Below are positions 48,255-60,690 of a stretch of DNA of 64,000 nucleotides, in pieces. Source of the DNA: Aristolochia californica (Eukaryota; Streptophyta; Magnoliopsida; Piperales; Aristolochiaceae). Both the position numbers and the translations under genes were made by a program. The first letter of the stretch is position 1. Each line of letters begins with the position of its first letter. The notes below the pieces were generated by a model that worked only from the letters and a program-made list of their open reading frames with translations, was not told the DNA's origin and did not search any database. The DNA lies in contig JARWKL010000011.1 of assembly GCA_029961685.1 (NCBI GenBank), positions 1,924,501 through 1,988,500 on the forward strand. Reading direction: 5' to 3'.

Positions 48255-51200
48255 GAATTGGAAGTTTCTCCATTGTTTTCTAACCCCTTATGAGAGGTAA
48301 GCCTATTGCTATGACTATGAGTGTCGAGGGAATTCCAAATCGGAGATGATGCCAAAAGGAGAGAGTGTAACCGGAGATGGCCCGTCTGGCCTCCTTGCAG
48401 ACGATCAAGTTTCCTGCAGACCCAAGCAAGGTAAAGTTGCCTGCAACTGTGCTTACCCATGCCAAAATAAGCCATGCCTTTGTTTGTTGCGTTGCAGAAA
48501 TGGCTGCTGCAGACGCCGCCACACGAGCTCCAAGTAAGAGGACTGCAAGAGAAAAGATATACATTATACAGAATAAAATCTATATTTCCATCCATTAATA
48601 AAAAGAACCAAGTCAGCAAAGGAAATGGTGGCACTCCTTCCATTCTAATTCATGTATGCTTCAGTGTCATGCTTTCAACAAGAACTGCTCACAGGACATT
48701 TTTTCAATTCTGGATAGCACATGCAACTTCTACCAGACTGCTGCATGATCATTGAGCTGTAGAGCTTAAAATCGTTTACTCCTTAAAATGAGTCTCATTA
48801 GATAAGCTTTACACAGGAAATCCCATGTTCTCTCAACGCAATGTGCTATGCATCATTGAAAGTGGCCATCAAATTATGATCTCAATCCAAGAGCCTTGAA
48901 GAAACTTGTGATCTTACTTTGCAGCACTAGAACCATTTTATAGCTCCTAAGGAAGTACTATTTAGCAGAGGACAACTGAAGAACATGTCAAAGCCAGATA
49001 ATCCAGATAGATAAATTGATGAACCACCTCTATGATATGCAGCTACTGGTTATAGTTGAATTAACATGCTTATTCTTCAAAACTACTTAAAAAGCTCTGA
49101 AAAGAATAGTTTTTGTATGTCGTTTAAAGAATTTACAGATATATAGTATGACTAAACAAACGTTAAAGAACCGACTGAACCACAATTGGCTGGAAAAAAG
49201 GATATTTAAAATAATAACACTTGCTAGAACTATACTCTTCAAGATACAAGTTAAACTATTAATACAGATTACAGAAATACTATAAAACATTAAATTGCAT
49301 GAGAAATTTGCAGAAAAAAGCTACTTCACACTTGAATCTTCACTTGGGCTATACAATATTAGCAACTCAAGACCGATAGAAAAGCTAACATTGCTTTTAA
49401 GCATATTACTTAGGAGAAGAAGAAAGAATGAGAAAGATATATTTGTTTTAAAGAAAACATGTGTTTGTCCATACATTAATATAGCACTTGAATTTATCCT
49501 TTGAGCTTCCGTTGACAATTAAACATCATTAAATTTTATAAAATGTTTTACAAGTTAAATGAATGCTATGAATAATATAAAAAAGATGTGCAGTCATGCT
49601 TACCAGTAGGAACATTAGAAGCAACATTCGAAAGAACAAGTATCACAGCAGCAAGCACTATAATACCGGTAGCACTATCAATTTGTGCATGTGGCTCCAT
49701 TAAATCCCAGAAAGCACTTGGTATTCCGGTTTTATTGAAACCATCAACAGTAATAAACATCCCACAGAAAAATATTAAGTGGGGATATGAAACCTGGAAG
49801 CAAAAACAAAACAAAAAAAAGTTGAGTCTGGTAGGTTAACGATTGGAACAAAATCTCAGTGTGAAATCTTGAACAAGAATTCCAGTAGCAGAGTTTAGGA
49901 AAAAAAACTTAGAAAAAGAGAATGAAGAAGAAGAAGAAAAGGTTTACATTTTTATGTAAAAACTTAAGGAAATTAGAAAACTGACCTTATCCAGGCATCG
50001 ATGTGCATCCTTGAAATCAATAACAACAAGAACTATAGCTGTTGTAATTGTTGTCCGTGACGTTTTAAGCCCCATTAACAAAGCAATTAGCATACCAAGT
50101 GTTACAAGGTACACACAAGTCTTCCATAACGACCTCTTCCATCTCTCTTCCTTCTCATCTACAAATTTTAAAGAACCCCCATTTTCTGTAGCATGAATCA
50201 AACTATCCATCCCAAGACTTCTTTTAGATCCAGTGTCTTCTTTCGTATGAGGAAGACCATCATTCTCTTTTGAAACAACTGAACTTCTATCTGAATCAAT
50301 CCTAGCATTGTATACTCTCTCTGAGTTATTTTGAAGTAAATTTGATGGACTCCTGAACGGCTCATTGTTCCTTGATTCCCCCAGCAATGGCACAGCCAGT
50401 TCTTCATCTTTCACAGGTGATAACAACCTCCAATACATACATAAGATAATAACCATATTGACCACTATCCCCAGTAGCATAGCAGGAACTATTCCTGCAG
50501 CAAATTTACCAAAAGAAATGCCACTCTGAATAGCTATGATCAAGTTTTGTGGATTGCCTATTGGCGTAGCTGAGGATCCAATATTTGCACTTGAAGCCAA
50601 GGCTAATAAGAACGGCTCAGGTGGCAAGTTATTCTGCCTTGCAACTTTCAGAACAAATTCAGTGAGGATAACACATGTTGTATCATTGGTAAATAGGGAA
50701 CTTGAGATGGCTGAAATCAAACAAATTCGACAGAGTAAGTCTTTACCACCTCTGCTTTTATATGAGAGCATTTTACCCAAATACTTGAACATATCAGCTT
50801 GTTCAAGAGAGACACTGATAACTTGGGTGGAAATAAGGACGGCAAGGAAAGAAAGATCAATGGCATCACAAGCTTGGTCTAGGGTGATAACTCTGAAAAT
50901 GACCATCAGCCAGCCTCCCAAGAGAGAACCAGCTATTCGGCCAATTGGAAGAAAGGGAACAGTAGGAAAAACAGCCATGGCGCAGAAGACTGCAAATGCA
51001 ATTGAGCCAAAAACAACTTCAACAGTAGTAGCCATGGCCATGTTTATCAGATGAGGAACGACAGGGGAAAGCACAGAGGGGATCAAAGCAGAACTTGCCT
51101 CTGAAATTGGTAAAATGGCATTTTACTCACGTTGAAATCCAGCTCAAAGAACTTGGCGTCCCAAGAAACAACACAACCCAAAGATAAAAAGCATATATGT

Positions 51201-52197
51201 TAAGATGGATCAACTTAATCAATAGAGAGCAACTAAAAGAAACTACGGAACTGTAGTAAGGAAGATAAACAGAGCCACAAAGCCAAAAAGAACAGATAGT
51301 AACAACACAGCCAAAAAGACGTCAACAATAGGCAAAGAATTCGCAGACATGGATATATAAATATCCAAATCACCTAAAGTTAGAAAATTCAAAAGGAAAA
51401 AAAAGCACCTCCAACTACAGCGATGCTCAAAACAAGAAAAAAAGGGAAGAAAGCTGCATAATCCACGTCAACAATCTCCAACAGCAAACAGAACACAAAA
51501 AACCAGACGACCCAAAAGCTTTGTTTATACAAAGAATTAAACGAGAGTCGTGCGAGTACAGAGCTCAAAAACTGATTCCTCCCCGACGATAGGGCGCTAA
51601 TGAAGAGAACCCTAAACCCTAACCGATCAACTCAAAGCCCGAATTCCTGCTTTTATGGCGGGAGCTTTTAGTTTTAGAATTTAAATTGGATAGCTAGGTG
51701 GGTGCTTCCGTGTGGGAAGTGGTTGAATGTTTGGCATTTGAGAATAATATCGAGAAGAACTCTGATGGAAAAATGACTCTTATATTATAAGAAATTTTGA
51801 AATCTAATGGATTACTTATTTTAAATTATGAATGGGACCACGGGGATTTTTATATTAGGAAGAATCACTTGAAATATAGTATACTCATTCACTATACCCT
51901 TAACAAATTTTGTTGTTGTGACACATAAGAAAATTAGGAATAAGGAAGCTTCTTTAAATAAAATTTAAGCATGTGATCAAACTCATTAATTTACATTATT
52001 TAATTTAACTAAGATACGCTCTTGCTTATTAAAGTGTACATTTTATGCCTAGTAAGTTATAGCTTATATTATGAATGGGGTTGCAACTACCAACTTAAGA
52101 GATGGGTTTTTATATCTACTCCAATATATATTTGAGTTAGAATCTCGACAAGGGTAGTTGCCCTCTCAAAGGATACTCTGCCCGTAAGTGGGTTCAA
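48255..52197 (-). repeat. Left arm of the D/E inverted repeat
   Basis: The segment from the D 3' side (aacttccaattct boundary at about 48256) through gene D and its 5' flank to about 52197 (gatactctgcccgtaag) is matched in inverted orientation by 56059-60557. Outside these points similarity stops abruptly. Differences inside the arms are the loop length in exon 1, the 5' UTR region and the duplicated exon 3 in E. Confidence 0.88.
48280..51041 (-). CDS. LSI2-like efflux transporter, gene D
   Basis: Exons on the minus strand are 51041-49986, 49793-49604 and 48542-48280, giving 502 residues without stops or frame breaks. The start is the first ATG of MAMATT; a longer TTG-started frame was rejected. 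Key motifs are intact: [13 protein letters not shown] and [14 protein letters not shown]. The cytosolic loop is long (about 105 residues, like A) with one [14 protein letters not shown] unit. Compared with A and E, two helices carry unusual changes: [13 protein letters not shown]…SVSLEQ where A and E read AIDLPIL.LLFGT…SIYLEQ, and [12 protein letters not shown] where they read [11 protein letters not shown]. These suggest relaxed or altered selection. D is the left arm of an inverted repeat with E; they are transcribed away from each other. The substrate is unknown; family members export silicic acid or arsenite. Confidence 0.9.
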
Positions 52198-52215
52198 TTC
52201 AAGGCTCCAATTTTA

Positions 52216-54882
52216 TGGAAAATATTTTATGGAAAAGAGAAATGTTTCATTGATTTCATTAACTTATCATAATCAGAGTATATGAACTTCTATTTATAAT
52301 AGAGGAAGGTAGTAGAGTCCAATTACAATAAAACTATTTTTGTCTCAATTACACCCAAACTCTAACACTTAAAGATAAATCCTAGCATAATTAAATAACT
52401 CAAAATAGATAAAAGACAAACATAACTCAAACTAGAACTCTTGTAGGACATGACCATAAGATATTGATGCCTTTGTGAGTCCTTCTTGATCTTCCAACTT
52501 ATGTGATAAGGATGTAAGCTCGTGGTAATCATGATGGGTCCTACTTATTATGTGTTTGGGCCCATCTTGTGGGCCTTCCTTGGTCGTATGGGTTTGGACC
52601 TATCTTCCAACACTCCCCCTCAAGCTGGGGGTGAAAGAACAACATGAGCTCCCAGCTTGCTGCAAATAATGTTAAAATCTTTTTGTATAAAATGATACAT
52701 CTTCCAATATGTCTTCATCTTCCAACACTCCCCTCACATTGTTGAGTCATTCCTTTAGGCCCTGCTGGCATAATATAAGTGAGAGTTAAAAATCACTCCT
52801 AGTCGGTAAGACATTGCTCCATACTCCAATCCTAATGTTAGATGTAGGGCACACTATGTCTTATGTAAGTAGTGTGTCTATCGACATTGCTCTGAAGTGT
52901 CCACCACCGTGTCCCTCCAAAGGACAACGACTCTCAAGTGGTAGGAGTAATAAAAGCCATTATAGGGGGGTAGTGGGTTTATTTATAATGGTGTCCCAAT
53001 TTGGGCACTGACTCTCATGGTATTCCAACCGTGATATTTTTTAGAGTTAAAATTTATCATGGTGTCCCAATCCAGGCACCGACTCTCATGGTGTCCCAAC
53101 CGTGATATTTTTGAGAGTCAAATAAATTATGGTATGAGAAAAGGTACTGAGGCCACCTCTTCTTTAATAATAATGTCTCATCCAAAGAGACATAGTAGTA
53201 GCTGTAATGTAACACAACCATCTTCCAACACGTATAACACGAACCAAAATAATAAACCTTGTAGAAGGACCCATGAAATAATCATAATCCGATATAAATA
53301 TTTTTTCTTAAATGCATAAGCTTCATCTTTTGTGCTCCCAATATTTTGGTCACATAAACTTATCCACAACATATAGAATAAAATATTTTTTTTTTGTACT
53401 TCTTCTCCTTCTCCCCTTCAAGCTGGGAGGTAATGGCAGTGATCCCAACTTGAACCAAATATCATTGATGCAACAATTAGCCCAAATAACATAGATGTAG
53501 TAATAATCCCTTAAACCAAGGAGAAGTGAAATATTTTCCTTATATAGCAACTCAAACAGTGAAGCAAAACAAATGGCTTAAATTCGGATTTTTCAAAACA
53601 ACAGAATACCAGCATGACCTTTGATTCTTCCAATGCGAATATATCTTTAAATATAGATTAGATTGACATAAAAATTTCTCCTTCTGAAACTAGACTTAAA
53701 TAAATTTCATCCAAGTATAACTTCACTTCATAAATTATAATTATCAGAAGATAAATAATCTGCTAGATTTCGGTCTCATCATTTGGCCGAACTAAGTACT
53801 GCTTCTCCTTTTTTTCCAACATGACCATTGACTCTTCCAAGATCAATATCTCCTTATAAAAATCATACCAAGAATTTATTGAATAGGTAAGAAAATAGAC
53901 TTACATATATTTCTTTTGATATATAATTATCTATATAAATTCTCTTTCTTGATAGCATAAAATACCTTGGAAGTTGAAGCTTTTTGTTGTTGCTCGAACC
54001 TCTTCTGCAATCTGACCTTTGCTACTTCAAATATCAATTTCTATTTGTAGATAACTCAGATAAAAAATTAGTTGAATAGGTAAAATAATAGACTTACAAA
54101 TATTTCTTTTTATATATATTTCTCCATATAAAGTCTAGTTCTTGAGAGCATAAAATACCTCGGAACCTGAAGCTTTTTGGTGCTGCTGCTCGAACCTCTT
54201 TTGCAATCTGACCTTCACACATTCAAATATCGATATCTCTCTATAGATAACTCCGATTGGGAAAAATCATTTTTCATTGAAATTAGACTCAAATATCTTT
54301 CTGTCAATATATAATTTGCAATATGAAAGTCTCAGTATAGATGTGAAAAACACAAAGAAAACTATGGGTGTATTGACTAAAAAAAAAAAAAACTACGAAC
54401 CTAGACTTAGGGTTTAGGGTTTAGAGAAAATGATCTCATTATCTCTATGGGTTGACCAAGTCAACTCACATAACCTGCTCTTATACCATGTTGAATTTGT
54501 GAAAAAGAGAAATACTTCATTGACTTCATTAATTTATCATAATCAGAGTACATGAACCTCTATTTATAATAGAGGAAAGTAGTAGAGTCCAATTATAATA
54601 AAATTATCATTGTTCCAATTACACCCAAACTCTAACACTTAAAGATAAGTCATAGCATAATTAAATAACTCAAAATAGATAAAAGATAAACATAAATCAA
54701 ACTAGAACTCTTCTAAGACGTGACCATAAGATAAAGATGCATTTGTGAGTCCTTCTTGGTCTTCTAACTTATGTGATGAGGATGCTAGCTCGTGGTAATC
54801 ATAGTGGGTCCTACTTCTTATATGTTTGGGCCCATCTTGTGGGCCTTCCTTGGTCGTGTGGGCTTGGGCCTATCTTCCAACA
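52216..54882 (-). mobile_element. Non-autonomous LTR retrotransposon in the spacer of the inverted repeat
   Basis: Two similar LTRs lie in direct orientation: 52216-52612 (left end diverged) and 54489-54882, the latter TGTTG…CAACA. On the minus strand the primer-binding site TGGTATAAGAGCAGG (54488-54474) abuts the right LTR, which resembles the initiator-methionine tRNA site. A polypurine tract (GCTTGAGGGGGAG) abuts the left LTR at about 52625-52613. The internal 1.86 kb has no gag or pol frame, only internal tandem duplications (about 52985-53110, unit near 80 bp; 53950-54245, unit near 180 bp). It is therefore a deletion derivative of the LARD/TRIM type, probably copia-related. Confidence 0.85.
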
Positions 54883-56058
54883 ATATAAAAACAAAAAGAA
54901 CTAAGAAGTGGATCATAAATACCCAAATCTTCTCATCACATGGTAAAAGAATTCCCGTTGCACTCCAATATACCAAAACAAATATCACACTAACAAACAT
55001 TTATGAAAGAGTAAATCCCCTCATATGAGTTTATTTATATTATTCCCTCAATCCACTTTTTCTTTAAAAAAATTAAAGAAATGGAGTAGTAATCAATGCA
55101 TTGACTATAGTAGCAAAGGTGAATGCATTTAGTAAATGAACTACTTCACTTGAATTAGATGAGAAGGTGAATAGTTTATTTTCTTTATATGATTAGTGAG
55201 GCAGTAAACCCACTCTCATAAAAAAACAAACCAAAAAAAAAGGTAAAGAAGATGAAGAGAATGAAACTTTGGTGAGAACTATTGCTTCCTGTAACCCTTG
55301 TCATTAGGTTTTGGTTTCTTCTTTAGGGGCATAGTTATTTAAAGGATCAAATTAAACACTTGTTAAAACTTAAAAAAAAATGTTCTTTGACATGGGCAAG
55401 ACTAGTTATCTATAAATGTCTGAAGAGTGATAAAGATGAGAGTTAATAATCCTTGAAATCTCTTGAGCTTCCACAAGCATGAAAAGATAATAGTATTTTT
55501 TCTTCCCCAATAAAACTTAATCACAATTTAATGAAAGTTCACAAGAATATGTAAATATGAAGATACCAATTTTGCAGTAAAATCTTTAAACATAACAAAT
55601 AAAATAAAATAAGTAAATACTCCAAGAGTAGGACATAGCATGAAATTACTCTATCATGTTGTTATTGTCTATTGTCGGCTAATAAGATAAAGAAGAGCTT
55701 CAGGTTGTTGTTTTATTTAAGCATCTTACATATAGGAGTCTTATTTGCATCTTAATGAATGCATTTCGTTAAAAAAACTAAAAAGAGAAAAAGAAGAAGA
55801 GGGGAATAGATTATTGGTTCCATGCCCACCATAAAGAAATTAAATAATTAAAGACATGCCGATCGGAAAGGTGAAATTTCAAAATCCTAGTTAAGTATGT
55901 TATGGTTCAACTAGATAAAATTTTTATCCTTTCTACTTGAGCAATTTTTGTAAAACAGAGTAAGCTCAACCCAGAACGTCTTATTGGGAGACAGCTACGG
56001 AAATGATGGTAGAAAACTTTTTTTCTCTTCCGGCACCGATGGAGGCCTCTGTCCGCTT
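54883..56058. other. Unique spacer between the LTR element and the right arm
   Basis: No gene seen. It contains the left copy of a 61-bp direct repeat at 55799-55859 (second copy 60691-60751). Confidence 0.6.
55799..55859 (+). repeat. 61-bp direct repeat, left copy
   Basis: gaggggaatagattattggt… to …aaagacatgc is identical to 60691-60751. The two copies bracket the right arm with gene E. Sequence outside the 61 bp is unrelated. Confidence 0.95.
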
Positions 56059-56639
56059 ACGAGCAGAGTATCCTTTGAAAGGGCAACTACCTTTGTCGAG
56101 ATTCTAACTCAAATATATATTAGAGTAGATATAAATACCCATCTCTTAAGTTGGTAGTTGCAACCCCCCATTCATAATATAAACTACAACTTACCGGGCA
56201 TAAAATGTACACTTTAATAAGCAAGAGTGTATCTTAGTTAAATTAACTAATATAAATTAAGGAGTGTGATCACATGCTTAAATTTTATTTAAAGAAGATT
56301 CCTTATTCCTAATTTTCTTATGTGTCACAACAAAATTTGTTAAGGGTATAATGAATGAATATACTATATTTCAAGTGATTCTTCCTAATATAAAAATCCC
56401 CATGATCCCATTCATAATTTAAAATAAGTGGTCCATTAGATTTCAAAATTTTCTTATAATATAACTTGGGAGGGTAAAATAGTCATTTCATCCATCCGAG
56501 TTCTTCTCTATTTTCAGTGGCTGGTTCAATCGATATTATTCTCAACGTCGAGGGCAAATGCCAAACACTCACTCACTTCCCAGATGGAAGTACCCACCTA
56601 ACGAACCATCCAGCTATCCATTTTAAACTCAAAAACTCA

Positions 56640-56850
56640 AAACTCCCGGCATAAAAACAGGAAAGCCGAGCGAAGGCGTCTCTGCGAGCTCTGTTCGTCG
56701 ACATCATTTAACGAACCTAACTAAAATGTCACCGCTGCTTGCTTGCCTTTCGTCATAGTTGACTCGAATCCCCTCCATAAACTCATCATGCGGACAAATC
56801 TGTTGCCATGGTGATCTCCTGTCTTGGCATTGACTGCACTCATTCGGGTT
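56640..56850 (+). pseudogene. Copy of a neighbouring 5' exon with a lost start codon
   Basis: 56640-56800 matches 63765-63930 near the right edge almost base for base (gagctctgttcgtcgaca, tcaccgctgcttgcttgcc, actcatcatgcggacaaatc). At the edge copy the frame starts ATGGTTGACTCG; here the corresponding codon is ATA (56755-56757 area), so the short frame is disabled. It forms part of the 5' flank of gene E. Confidence 0.55.
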
Positions 56851-57339
56851 CCATACAAATTTCCCATCAGGTAGGTCCGAGCATTTCTTGTTTTTTTCTT
56901 TAAATTTCCATTGTATCTAGCGCAGAATTCGGGTTTTGAGTTGATCGGTTATCTGGGTGCTCTCTGTTGTAACAAATTCGGGCAAAATAACAAATAAAAA
57001 TCGTGCATGATTTTTGGCTCTGTTATTAGTCTCTGTTCTTTTAGTGTGAGCAGCTAGCGTATTTAAGAGGCAGATCATGACGGTATTCCGGATACCGATC
57101 AACGTGCCAGTTGTTTGCTTTTACATTTCCGTAGTTTCTTTGGATTTGCTCTCTATTGATTAAGTTGATAGATCTTTACATATATGCTTTTATCTTTGGG
57201 TTGTGTTGTTTCTTGGGACGCCAAGATCTTTCAGCTGGATTTCAACGTGAGTAAAATGCCATCCTACCAATTTCAGAGGCAAGTTCTGCGTTGATCCCCT
57301 CTGTGTTTTCCCCTGTCGTTCCTCACCTAATAACTAAAC

Positions 57340-59190
57340 ATGGCCATGGCTAGTACTGTTGAAGTTGTTTTTGGCTCAATTGCATTTGCAATCTTCTGGG
57401 TCATGGCTGTTTTTCCTGCGGTTCCCTTTCTTCCAATTGGCCGAATAGCTGGTTCTCTCTTGGGAGGCACTCTGATGGTAATTTTCAGAGTTATCACCCC
57501 TGACCAAGCTTTTGATGCCATTGATCTTCCTATCCTTAGCCTCCTTTTTGGCACCATGGTTGTCAGTATCTATCTTGAGCAAGCTGATATGTTCAAGTAT
57601 TTGGGTAAAATGCTCTCATATAAAAACAGAGGTGGTAAAGACTTACTCTGTCGGATTTGTTTGATTTCAGCCATCTCAAGTGCCCTATTTACCAATGATA
57701 CAACATGTGTTGTCCTCACTGAATTTGTTCTGAAAGTTGCAAGGCAGAATAACTTGCCACCTGAACCGTTCTTATTAGCCTTGGCTTCAAGTGCAAATAT
57801 TGGATCCTCAGCTACGCCAATAGGCAATCCACAAAACTTGATCATAGCTGTTCAGAGTGGCATTTCTTTTGGTAAATTTGCTGCAGGAATAGTTCCTGCT
57901 ATGCTACTGGGGATAGTGGTCAATATGGTTATTATCTTATGTATGTATTGGAGGTTGTTATCACCAGTGAAAGATGAAGAACAGGTTGTGCCTGAACTGG
58001 TAGCTGAGGATGAAGTGGAAGAGAGATGGAAGAGGTTGTTACAGAAGACTTGTGTATACCTTATAACGCTTGGTATGCTAATTGCTTTGTTAATGGGGCT
58101 TAATATGTCGTGGACAGCAATTACAACAGCTCTAGTTCTTATAATTGTTAATTTCAAGGATGCACTTCCATGCCTGAAAAAGGTCAGCATTCTAATTTCC
58201 TTAAGTTTTTACATAACTTTTCTTGTACTTCTTCATTCTCTTTTTTTCAGGGTTTTTTTTCTAAACTCAGCAACTGGATTTCTTGTTCAAGATTTCACAC
58301 TGAGATTTTGTTCCAATCGTTTAATCTACCAGACTCAAACTTTTTTTTGTTTTGTTTTTGCTTCCAGGTTTCATATACCCTCTTATTATTTTTCGGTGGG
58401 ATGTTTATAACTGTTGATGGTTTCAATAAAACCGGAATACCGAGTGCTTTCTGGGATTTAATGGAGCCACATGCACAAATTGATAGTGCTACCGGTATTA
58501 TAGTGCTGGCTGCTGTGATACTTGTTCTTTCGAATGTTGCTTCTAATGTTCCTACCGGTAAGTATGACTGCACATCTTTTTATATTATTCATAGCTTTCA
58601 TTTAACTTGTAAAACATTTTATAAAATTTAAAGATGTTTAATGATCAACGGAAGCTCAAAGGATAAATTCAAGTGCTATATTAATGTATGGACAAACACA
58701 TGTTTTCTTTAAAACAAATATATATCTTTCTCATTCTTTCTTCTTCTCTTAAGTAATATGCTTAAAAGCAATGTTAGCTTTTCTATCGGTCGTGAGTTGC
58801 TAATATTGTAGTATATCTGTAATCTGTATTAATGTTAGCTTTTCTTCCATTTGCTGACTGGGTTCTTTTTATTAATGGATGGAAATATCTATTTTATTCT
58901 GTATAATGTATATCTTTTCTCTTGCAGTTCTCTTAATTGGAGCTCGTGTGGCGGCATCTGCAGCAGCCATTTCTGCACCACAAGAAACAAAGGCATGGCT
59001 TGTTTTGGCATGGGTAAGCACGGTTGCAGGCAACCTTACCTTGCTTGGGTCTGCAGCAAACTTGGTAGTCTGCGAGGAGGCCAGAGGGGCCATCTCTGCT
59101 TACACTCTCTCCTTTTGGCATCATCTCCGATTTGGAATTCCCTCGACACTCATAGTCATGGCAATAGGCTTACCTCTCATAAGGGGTTAG
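57340..59190 (+). CDS. LSI2-like efflux transporter, gene E, isoform using terminal exon 3a
   Basis: Exons 57340-58182, 58368-58557 and 58928-59190 give 431 residues. The start is [13 protein letters not shown]; the protein ends GLPLIRG. Signature motifs [13 protein letters not shown] and [14 protein letters not shown] are intact. It is shorter than A (517) and D (502) because the central cytosolic loop is reduced to [24 protein letters not shown]; the membrane segments are complete. The same short loop occurs in pseudogene B, so B and E share a recent ancestor. All splice sites fit the consensus (AAG/gtcagc, ttccag/GTTTC, ACCG/gtaagt, cttgcag/TTCTC). Transport of metalloid or divalent anions is inferred from the family only. 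A second, different copy of exon 3 follows at 60266. Confidence 0.92.
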
Positions 59191-60265
59191 AAAGCAATGG
59201 ATCCCCAGTGGGTTGCCTGTATACAGAACTTCTGAATTCCCATACTAGATTGTATCTTCCAGTTTTTCCTTTCCAACAAGCTGATCTCCTGCAGGGTCAG
59301 AAGTGATAACAGTCTTTAACAAGCATAGGTAATTTTTGTCAAACTTTCATCTTGCTAAAAAGCTTTATTCATAGCTTTCATTTGACTTGTAAATCATTTT
59401 ATAAAATTTCTCTCATAAGGGGTTAGCTTTTCTATCGGTCTTGAGTTGCTAATATTGTATAGCCCAAGTGAAGATTCAAGTGTGAAGTAACTTTTTCCTG
59501 CAAATTTCTCATGCAATTTAATGTTTTATAGTATTTCTGTAATCTGTATTAGTAGTTTAACTTGTATCTTGAAGAATATACTTCTAGCAAGAGTGTTATT
59601 ATTTTAAATATCCTTTTTTCCAGTCAATTGTGGTTCAGTTTGTTGTTTGATGTTTGTTTAGTCGTACTATATATCTTTAAATTCTTTAAATGACATACAA
59701 AAATTATTCTTTTCAAAGCTTTTTAAGTAGTTTTGAAGAATAAGAACATTAATTCAACTATAACCAGTAGTTGCATATCACAGAGGTGGTTCATCAATTT
59801 ATCTATCTGGATTATCTGGCTTTGACATGTTCAGTTGTCCTCTACTAAATAGTACTTCCTTTGGAGCTATAAAATGGTTCTAGTGCTGCAAAGTAAGATC
59901 ACAAGTTTCTTGAAGGCTCTTGAAGTGAGATCATAATTTGATGGCCACTTTCAATGATGCATAGCACATTGCGTTGAGAGCTGATGAAACCAAACATGGG
60001 ATCACCTGTGTAAAGCTTATCTAATGAGACTCAATTTAAGGAGTTAAAGATTTTAAGCTCTACAGCTCAATGATCATGCAGCAGTCTGGTAGAAGTTGCA
60101 TGTGTTATCCACAATTGAGAAAATGTCCTGAGAGCAGTTCTTGTTGAAAGCATGAAACTGAAGCATACTTGAATTAGAATGGAAGGAGTGCCACCATTTC
60201 GTTTGCTGACTTGGTTCTTTTTATTAATGGATGGTTCTGTATAACGTATATCTTTTCTCTTGCAG
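59191..60265 (+). other. Chimeric DNA between terminal exons 3a and 3b
   Basis: It starts as exon 3 3' UTR (matching B 45417-45600), then at 59410-59426 contains a stray ctctcataaggggttag, the last 17 nt of exon 3, welded directly to intron-2 sequence (cttttctatcggtcttgag). From there it follows intron 2 of gene D (inverted) up to the 3b acceptor. This is a scar of unequal exchange. Confidence 0.85.
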
Positions 60266-60528
60266 TTCTCTTACTTGGAGCTCCTGTGGCAGTGTCTGCA
60301 GCAGTCATTTCTGCAACGCAAGAAACAAAGGCATGGTTTGTTTTGGCATGGGTGAGCACAATTGCAGGCAACCTTTCCTTGCTTGGGTCTGCAGCAAACT
60401 TGATAGTCTGCAAGCAAGCCAGACGGGCCATCTCCGTTTACACTCTCTCCTTTTGGCATCAAATCCGATTTGGAATTCCCTCGACACTCATAGTCATAGC
60501 AATAGGCTTACCTCTCATAAGGGGTTAG
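60266..60528 (+). CDS. Alternative terminal exon 3b of gene E
   Basis: It is exactly the same length (263 nt), phase and acceptor (ttttctcttgcag/TTCTC) as exon 3a and ends in TAG after GLPLIRG. The encoded segment differs at about 15 positions ([18 protein letters not shown] against [29 protein letters not shown] against [11 protein letters not shown]). With exons 1 and 2 it would also give a 431-residue protein. Position relative to the arm boundary and to gene D shows that 3b is the ancestral last exon and that 3a is the inserted copy. Use of 3b requires skipping 3a (intron of about 1.7 kb). Confidence 0.8.
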
Positions 60529-60690
60529 AAAGCAATGGAGAAACTTCCAATTCTTAGTGGACTTGACCTGTGAATTTCATAATTTATTATCTTTGACCTG
60601 AAACCCATCCCCATAAAAACCTTTCACAAGTGGGGGTGAGTTGGATTTCCAAACTTGTGTGAGAGAAGGATTTTAGGTTAGGTTCAAGGT

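Larger units (their letters stand above)
56059..60557 (+). repeat. Right arm of the D/E inverted repeat
   Basis: This is the inverted counterpart of 48255-52197, containing gene E, its 5' flank (56060-56650 mirrors 51640-52197) and the 3' boundary at aacttccaattct (about 60545-60557). It is longer than the left arm because exon 3 and part of intron 2 are duplicated. Confidence 0.88.

Noticed and set aside
48188..48643. 151-codon minus-strand frame overlapping D exon 3 (and its equivalent at 58851-59306)
   Set aside because: An alternative frame running from intron into exon 3; the correct frame continues from exon 2 and gives the conserved transporter C-terminus.
50536..51054. 172-codon plus-strand open frame
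   Set aside because: Antisense shadow of LSI2-like gene D exon 1; equivalent shadows occur opposite A and E.
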